Below, piece by piece: positions 12,589 through 17,485 of a stretch of DNA of 17,485 nucleotides. The first letter of the stretch is position 1; each line of letters starts with the position of its first letter. Both the position numbers and the translations under genes were made by a program. The notes under the pieces are model-generated. The model was not told the origin of the DNA and searched no databases. It saw only the letters and a program-made list of their open reading frames with translations. The stretch is from JAICJR01 sp036555755 (GTDB taxonomy: Bacteria; Actinomycetota; Thermoleophilia; Solirubrobacterales; Thermoleophilaceae): the NCBI GenBank assembly GCA_036555755.1, contig DATBKS010000232.1:1-17485 (forward strand). Direction: 5' to 3'.

Positions 12589-15282
12589 CTACTCCGCGAG
12601 AAGCCTGCGCAGCACGTACTGCAGGATGCCGCCGTGCCGGAAGTACTCCCGCTCGCGCGGCGTGTCGAGGCGGAGGCGCGCCCGGAACTCCTTGTCGTCC
12701 GCCCGCACCGTCACCTCGTCGGCGTCGCCGCCCTCGAGCCCCGAGATCGAGAACTCCTCGCGGCCGGTCAACCCGAGCGACTCGGCGTTCTCGCCGGGCA
12801 TGAACTGCAACGGCGCGATTCCCATCATCAGGAGGTTCGAGCGGTGGATGCGCTCGTACGAGTCCGCGATCGCCGCCCGCACGCCCAGCAGGTTCGGCCC
12901 CTTCGCAGCCCAGTCGCGGGACGACCCCGAGCCGTACTCCTTGCCCGCGATCACGATTGTCGTCACGCCCTCGGAGCGGTACCGCTCGGCGACCTCGAAG
13001 ATCGTCCCCTCCTCGCCGTCGGGCAGGTGCACGGTCCACGTCCCCTCGCTGCCCGACACGAGCAGGTTCCTGAGGCGGACGTTCGCGAACGTGCCTCGCA
13101 CCATCACCTCGTGGTTCCCGCGGCGCGAGCCGTACGAGTTGAAGGCGCGCCGCTCGACGCCGTGGTCGATCAGGTACTTCCCGGCCGGCGAGTCGGGTCG
13201 GATCGCGCCCGCCGGCGAGATGTGATCCGTCGTGACGGAGTCTCCGAGCAGAACGAGGCAGCGCGCACCCTCGACGTCCGCGACCGGCTCGGGCTCGCGC
13301 GGCATCCCCTCGAAGTACGGGGGGAGGCGAACGTAGGTCGACGCCTCGTCCCACGCGTACAGCTCGCCCTCGGGCGTCTCGAGCTCCCGCCAGCGCTCGT
13401 CGCCGGTGAACACGTCGGCGTAGGTGGAGGAGAACATCTCGCCCTTGACCGAGCGTCCGATCACCGCGTCGATCTCGTCGCGGCTAGGCCAGAGATCGCG
13501 GAGGAAGACGTCCTCGCCGTCGGAGCTCTGGCCGAGCGGCTCGTTCACGAGGTCGACGTCCATCCGCCCGGCGAGCGCGTATGCGACCACGAGCGGCGGC
13601 GATGCGAGGTAGTTCGCCTTCACCTCGCCGTGGATGCGCGCCTCGAAGTTCCGGTTGCCGGAGAGGACGGCGCAGACGACGAGGTCGCCGTCCGCCACCG
13701 CGGCGCTGATCGGCTCGGGCAGCGGTCCCGAGTTCCCGATGCAGGTCGTACAGCCGTAGCCGACCGTGTTGAAGCCGAGCTCGTCCAGGTAGCGGTCGAG
13801 GCCCGACGCACGGTAGTACTCGCTCACGACCTTCGAGCCCGGCGCGAGCGAGGACTTGACCCACGGCCTCCGCTCGAGGCCGCGCTCGACCGCCTTCTGC
13901 GCGAGCAGCCCGGCCGCGATCATCACGGACGGGTTGGACGTGTTCGTGCACGACGTGATCGCCGCGATCACGACCGAGCCGTGCTCGAGCGCGTAGTCCT
14001 CGCCGTCGACCGCGACCCGCTTCTTCTCGAGCGTCGCGGTGTGCACAGGAGCCGGCTCGTCGGTGTCGGCGACGCCGTCGCCGGTCGGCGGGTCGCTGGC
14101 CGGGAACGAATCCGCTACCTCCTTGTCGTACGTGCCGTTCGTGTACTCCACCCCGAACGTGTCCAGCGAGTCGATGAACGCGTCCTTCGCCTGTTCGAGC
14201 GGCACGCGGTCCTGCGGCCGGCGCGGACCTGCGAGCGACGGCTCGACGTCGTCGAGATCGAGCTCCACGACCTGCGAATACTCCGGGTGCTCGTCGGGCT
14301 CGTGCCAGAGCCGGTTCTCCTTGCAATAGGCCTCGACGAGCGCAATCCGCTCCTCGCTGCGGCCGGTGAGGCGCAGGTATTCGAGGGTCACCTCGTCGAC
14401 GGGGAAGAAGCCGCACGTCGCGCCATACTCGGGGCTCATGTTCCCGAGCGTCGCCCGGTCGGCGAGCGCGAGCGAGCCGACGCCGGGGCCGAAGTACTCG
14501 ACGAACTTCCCCACGACGCCGGTCTTGCGGAGGATCTGGGTCACGGTGAGCACGAGGTCGGTCGCCGTCGCGCCTTCGCGCAGGGCTCCCGTCAGCCGGA
14601 AGCCCACGACCTGCGGCACGAGCATGGACAGCGCCTCTCCGAGCATCGCCGCTTCGGCCTCGATGCCGCCCACTCCCCAGCCGAGGACGCCGAGCCCGTT
14701 GACCATCGTCGTGTGCGAGTCGGTCCCCACGAGCGTGTCGGGGAACGCGACGCCGTCTCGCACCTCGACGACGCGCGCGAGGTACTCGAGGTTGACCTGG
14801 TGCACGATCCCGGTGTTCGGCGGCACCACGCGGAAGTTGTCGAATGCGCCCTGGCCCCAGCGGAGAAAGGCGTAGCGCTCGTGGTTTCGCTCGAACTCGA
14901 GCTCGACGTTGCGCTCGATCGCGAGCCGCGACGCGAATTCGTCCACCTGCACCGAGTGGTCGATCACGAGCTCGACCGGGATCAGAGGGTTGATCGCCTT
15001 CGGGTCACCGCCCTGGTCGCGCATCGCGTCACGCATCGCCGCGAGGTCGACGACGCACGGGACGCCCGTGAAGTCCTGCAGGAGGACGCGCGCGGGGACG
15101 AACGAGATCTCTCGCGAAGGCTCCGCGTCGGCAACCCAGCGCGCGACGGCCTCGGCGCCGTCCTCGAAGCCCTGGCGAAGGACGTTCTCGAGCAGGATCC
15201 GAAGCGTGTACGGGAGCCGCGCGGCATCGGCGTCGAGCTTGTGGAACCCGTAGCTCTCGTCGCCGACCCGTAGCTGCTCCAT
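12589..15282 (-). CDS. acnA: Aconitate hydratase A (aconitase)
   Basis: This 897-residue enzyme interconverts citrate and isocitrate in the TCA cycle. It has the AcnA/IRP1 layout: N-terminal YTLRILLENVLRQ, GTDSHTTMVNGLGVLGWGVG (186-205), cluster ligands C445 in SCTNTSNPSVM and C511/C514 in GCTTCIGNSG, then GDSVTTDHISPAGAI and the swivel domain with GSSRDWAAKG. The [4Fe-4S] ligand set is complete and the length is normal for the family. A hydrophilic insert at about 385-420 contains SFPASDPPTGD before the SCTNTS domain, a motif also seen in small bacterial proteins. The ATG at 15282 matches the family N-terminus. The gene lies nine bases after the LLM oxidoreductase and eight bases before the kinase. 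Confidence 0.97.
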   Translation of the reverse strand: MEQLRVGDESYGFHKLDADAARLPYTLRILLENVLRQGFEDGAEAVARWVADAEPSREISFVPARVLLQDFTGVPCVVDLAAMRDAMRDQGGDPKAINPLIPVELVIDHSVQVDEFASRLAIERNVELEFERNHERYAFLRWGQGAFDNFRVVPPNTGIVHQVNLEYLARVVEVRDGVAFPDTLVGTDSHTTMVNGLGVLGWGVGGIEAEAAMLGEALSMLVPQVVGFRLTGALREGATATDLVLTVTQILRKTGVVGKFVEYFGPGVGSLALADRATLGNMSPEYGATCGFFPVDEVTLEYLRLTGRSEERIALVEAYCKENRLWHEPDEHPEYSQVVELDLDDVEPSLAGPRRPQDRVPLEQAKDAFIDSLDTFGVEYTNGTYDKEVADSFPASDPPTGDGVADTDEPAPVHTATLEKKRVAVDGEDYALEHGSVVIAAITSCTNTSNPSVMIAAGLLAQKAVERGLERRPWVKSSLAPGSKVVSEYYRASGLDRYLDELGFNTVGYGCTTCIGNSGPLPEPISAAVADGDLVVCAVLSGNRNFEARIHGEVKANYLASPPLVVAYALAGRMDVDLVNEPLGQSSDGEDVFLRDLWPSRDEIDAVIGRSVKGEMFSSTYADVFTGDERWRELETPEGELYAWDEASTYVRLPPYFEGMPREPEPVADVEGARCLVLLGDSVTTDHISPAGAIRPDSPAGKYLIDHGVERRAFNSYGSRRGNHEVMVRGTFANVRLRNLLVSGSEGTWTVHLPDGEEGTIFEVAERYRSEGVTTIVIAGKEYGSGSSRDWAAKGPNLLGVRAAIADSYERIHRSNLLMMGIAPLQFMPGENAESLGLTGREEFSISGLEGGDADEVTVRADDKEFRARLRLDTPREREYFRHGGILQYVLRRLLAE

Positions 15283-15291
15283 GCTTCGATC

Positions 15292-16242
15292 TTAGAGGCG
15301 GCCCAGCAGCTCCCGGCGCGCGAACTCGGCGAACTCCTCCTGGTTGTCCCCGATCTGGTGGACGTAGACGTGCGTGAAGCCGGCGTCGTCGTACTTCCTG
15401 ATCAACTCGAGGTAGGGCTCGGGATCCGGCCCGGCGGGAGTCGACTCTGCGACATCGGCGACCGTGACGTTCGCGGCAGACTCCTCGAAGTCGCGCGGCG
15501 CCGGCAGCTCCTGACCACCCGAGCCGGCGAGCGCGAGGTTCGGCCAGAGCTTGTGCGCGCGCTCGTGGCCGGCCGCCTCGTCCTCGTCGTAGGCGACGTG
15601 GATCATCCCGAGCCTCGGCTTGCCGGTCCCGCCGGCCGACTCGAAGGCCTCGACGATCTCCTCGTCGGGAGCGGTCGAGATCAGCCCATCGCCGATGCGG
15701 CCGGCGAGCTCAGCCGCCTGCGGTTTCGCGGCTGCGACGTAGAGCTCCGGACGCTCGTCGGGGAGCGTGTACAGCCGCGCCTGCGCGACGGTGTAGTGCT
15801 CGCCGCGATGCGTGATCTCGTCGCCGCTCCAGAGCTTGCGGATGACGTCCACGGCCTCCTCGAGCATCTCGAGCCGCTCCCACGCCAGCGGCCAGCGCGC
15901 GCCCGTGACGTGTTCGTTCAGGTTCTCGCCGGTGCCGACCCCGAGGAAGAAGCGGCCAGGCATCATTGCGGCCACCGTGCCTGCGGCCTGGGCGACGATC
16001 GCCGGGTGGATGCGGATCAGCGGGCAGGTCACGCCGGTGCCCACCCGGATCGCCTTCGTCGCCTGCGCGATACCGCCGAGCGTCGACCAGACGAACGGAC
16101 TGTGACCCTGGTCGCTCACCCACGGATGGAAGTGGTCGGAGATCAGGCCGAAGGTGAAGCCGGCCCGTTCGGCGATCTGCGCCTGGCGGACGAGCTCGTT
16201 CGGCGGATGGTCTTCGGACGAGAAGGCAAAGCCGAGCTCCAT
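15292..16242 (-). CDS. F420-dependent LLM-family oxidoreductase (FGD-like, TIGR03557 type)
   Basis: This 316-residue protein has the luciferase-like TIM-barrel fold that uses coenzyme F420. It begins MELGFAFSSEDHPPNELVRQ. Active-site positions match F420-dependent glucose-6-phosphate dehydrogenase: H37 and W41 in SDHFHPW and E106 in GVGTGENLNE. Further features are RIHPAIVAQAA, MMPGRFFLG and YVAAAKPQAAELAGRIGDG. The substrate may be a sugar phosphate or another alcohol; I would not name it as Fgd itself. The open frame runs 139 codons further upstream through Arg/Ser-rich shadow sequence, so I chose the ATG at 16242 where the family similarity begins. The divergent DUF2795 gene starts 50 bases away. 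It is likely the first gene of an operon with acnA. Confidence 0.88.
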   Translation of the reverse strand: MELGFAFSSEDHPPNELVRQAQIAERAGFTFGLISDHFHPWVSDQGHSPFVWSTLGGIAQATKAIRVGTGVTCPLIRIHPAIVAQAAGTVAAMMPGRFFLGVGTGENLNEHVTGARWPLAWERLEMLEEAVDVIRKLWSGDEITHRGEHYTVAQARLYTLPDERPELYVAAAKPQAAELAGRIGDGLISTAPDEEIVEAFESAGGTGKPRLGMIHVAYDEDEAAGHERAHKLWPNLALAGSGGQELPAPRDFEESAANVTVADVAESTPAGPDPEPYLELIRKYDDAGFTHVYVHQIGDNQEEFAEFARRELLGRL

Positions 16243-16292
16243 GCGGTTCCACGTACCTGTTTGCCGCGTCGCAAAACGAGCATCGACGGTGG

Positions 16293-16595
16293 ATGGATCT
16301 AGCCGGCGTCGCTGAGCTGCAGGTGCTGCTGGAGGGCGTTCCGCTTCCGAACGAGCGGTCGAGTTTGATGAGGTACGCGGTGCACGAGGGCGCGACCGGC
16401 TGGCAACTCGCGGCGCTCCAAGGGCTGCCCGAGCGGCGGTACGACAACATCGACGAAGTCGCGGAGGAGCTTCTGTCCGTGCAGCCAGGCTACGAGCACG
16501 AGGTACCGGACTCGCCGCACGAGGAGAGCGGCGCGCCGCCGGGCGGCGACGCGTACACGCAGAGGCATCCCGAGAGCGGCGAAGTCCGCGCCTAA
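16293..16595 (+). CDS. DUF2795 domain protein
   Basis: This 100-residue acidic protein has a DUF2795-like first half (about 1-60): MDLAGVAELQVLLEGVPLPN, then LMRYAVHEGA, LAALQGLPERRYDNIDEVAE and EL. The LP-(D/E)-R-x-Y-D/x-s-x-x-(D/E)-V pattern is typical of that family, whose function is unknown. The second half is a flexible tail with Pro, Gly, Glu and His. No clear Shine-Dalgarno precedes the ATG at 16293. Its TAA (16593-16595) overlaps the TAG of the convergent NrfD gene in CTAA. Confidence 0.8.
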   Translation: MDLAGVAELQVLLEGVPLPNERSSLMRYAVHEGATGWQLAALQGLPERRYDNIDEVAEELLSVQPGYEHEVPDSPHEESGAPPGGDAYTQRHPESGEVRA

Positions 16596-17485
16596 CGGGT
16601 TCGTTCGTCCGGCTTCGGCTTCGTCGTCGCTTTCGTTCCGTCCTGCTCGATCCGCTCACGCTGCGAGTCCACCACGTACTTCGGGTCGCGCGCCGACTGG
16701 AAGCCCGCCTTGAACACGGCCCGGCGCAGGCAGAGCTCCCCGGCGCAGACGAGTGCCCCGCCGACCACGGCCGAGGTGCGGCTCTTGCGCCCGCGCGTGG
16801 CGAGTAGCGCGGCGCCCACGGCCGCGAGCCCCTTTGCCGCCCTCGAGAGCTTTCCGGCTTCGCCTTCGTGGTAGACCTCGCCGACGTTCCCGAGTCGCAG
16901 CTTCATCGCCTGCATCAGTGCGCCCTCGGCGAGCACTCCCGCGACTGCCACTCGCCGCGCCGGCCCGGCGTCCCTGGCCGGGACGAACATCGCGGCGGCT
17001 GCACCTGCGCTCGCGGCCGCGCTCGCGCCAAAGATCCACGGCAGCTCGTGGCGGCCCTCGTGCCACACCGGAATCGCGGTGTCCGCGATCAGCACCCCGG
17101 TGTAGGTCGCGAGCGGCGGCCCTGCGAGGGCCGAGACGAGCGACGCAGCGATCCGCAGGGGCTTGAGCTTCCCGACGAACTGGAGCACGGCCGCCGTCGT
17201 CGATGCCCCGCCGCTGACGAGGAGCACCCAGGAGCCGATGTTCATCGGCGACGTCGGCTTGACGACGCGGAGCATGTGGTGGAAGCGCTCGGGCCGGCCG
17301 AGGTCGGAGATCAGCAGCAGCGGAGAGACCATGTCGGCGACGGCGCCGATGTAGAGCGCCCGGCGGGCGAGAGTTTCGTTCCCGGTCACGCGCGCGGCGG
17401 AGCTCAGAACTGCCGAGGCGCCGGCGAGCCCACCAGTGAAGAAGTAGGTCGGGATCTCCCACGTCCAGACCGGCTCCTTGATGAT
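16592..17485 (-). CDS. NrfD/PsrC-type membrane subunit, 3' part (start beyond the window)
   Basis: The frame is open to the window edge, giving 297 residues before the TAG at 16594-16592. The first visible residues, IIKEPVWTWEIPTYFFTGGL, match the first helix of NrfD family quinone-reactive membrane subunits, so the GTG at 17389 is internal and not the start. Later motifs are ADMVSPLLLISDLGRPERFHHM, VVKPTSPMNIGSWVL and a helix with ATYTGVLIADTAIPVWHEGR. The tail (SARDPKYVVDSQRERIEQDG) resembles NrfD proteins of actinobacterial formate dehydrogenase-like operons. It would move electrons between a molybdoenzyme/Fe-S module and menaquinone; the partner genes would lie upstream, outside the window. 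Confidence 0.88.
   Translation of the reverse strand: MIKEPVWTWEIPTYFFTGGLAGASAVLSSAARVTGNETLARRALYIGAVADMVSPLLLISDLGRPERFHHMLRVVKPTSPMNIGSWVLLVSGGASTTAAVLQFVGKLKPLRIAASLVSALAGPPLATYTGVLIADTAIPVWHEGRHELPWIFGASAAASAGAAAAMFVPARDAGPARRVAVAGVLAEGALMQAMKLRLGNVGEVYHEGEAGKLSRAAKGLAAVGAALLATRGRKSRTSAVVGGALVCAGELCLRRAVFKAGFQSARDPKYVVDSQRERIEQDGTKATTKPKPDERTR

Noticed and set aside
12634..15273. 879-codon open frame on the plus strand opposite aconitase
   Set aside because: It is the complementary-strand shadow of acnA; the aconitase frame has complete catalytic motifs.
16243..16292. GTTT-containing dyad (GTTTGC ... GCAAAAC) between the LLM and DUF2795 genes
   Set aside because: It looks like a divergent control region, but no GGGTA box follows at the right distance on either strand and the dyad is imperfect.
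17387..17389. GTG as start of the NrfD-type protein
   Set aside because: The frame continues upstream to the window edge with a clear first NrfD helix, so the GTG is internal.

Overview
The window is about 17.5 kb of very GC-rich DNA with tightly packed genes, many of them overlapping by 1-4 bases. The content points to a high-GC Gram-positive actinobacterium. The clues are an actinobacterial three-helix Rieske protein, a diheme QcrC, an F420-dependent oxidoreductase of the FGD type, a SigB/SigF-family sigma factor, a UdgX-type uracil-DNA glycosylase, and DUF6328, DUF5808 and DUF2795 proteins. The mix resembles the Thermoleophilia/Solirubrobacterales, but that placement is inference. I saw no tRNA, rRNA, CRISPR array, insertion sequence or phage gene.

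Left part (1-4940), stress and defence genes. On the minus strand lie a 5' fragment of a DUF5808 gene at the window edge and an FAD/NAD disulfide oxidoreductase lacking the usual C-terminal catalytic His. Divergent from these is a DUF6328 membrane protein that ends in a compact hairpin terminator. Its T-tract runs directly into a strong SigB-type promoter (GTTT ... GGGTA) in front of a manganese catalase. Next comes a SigB/SigF-family sigma factor with a possible promoter of the same type. On the minus strand follow udgX and a 56-residue membrane protein that had escaped the 60-codon limit. Similar GTT-N12/13-GGGTA(A/G) elements lie immediately upstream of udgX, the small protein and the cox operon, so this region may be a local regulon of that sigma factor.

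Centre (4940-12065), one respiratory operon on the plus strand: coxB-coxA-coxC-unknown-qcrC-qcrA-qcrB. Genes abut or overlap by four bases throughout. It encodes nearly all of a caa3-type cytochrome c oxidase and the cytochrome bcc complex, which in actinobacteria form a III-IV supercomplex passing electrons from menaquinol to oxygen. CoxB carries a fused cytochrome c domain, CoxA carries two extra C-terminal helices that look like a fused subunit IV, and the fourth gene is an unnamed three-helix protein.

Right part (12062-17485). The minus strand carries a likely operon of an F420-dependent LLM-family oxidoreductase, aconitase and a small P-loop kinase. A DUF2795 gene is on the plus strand. 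The 3' part of an NrfD-type quinol-oxidoreductase membrane subunit runs off the window end. Three convergent gene pairs in the window end almost on top of one another, two of them sharing the tetranucleotide CTAA as opposing stop codons.
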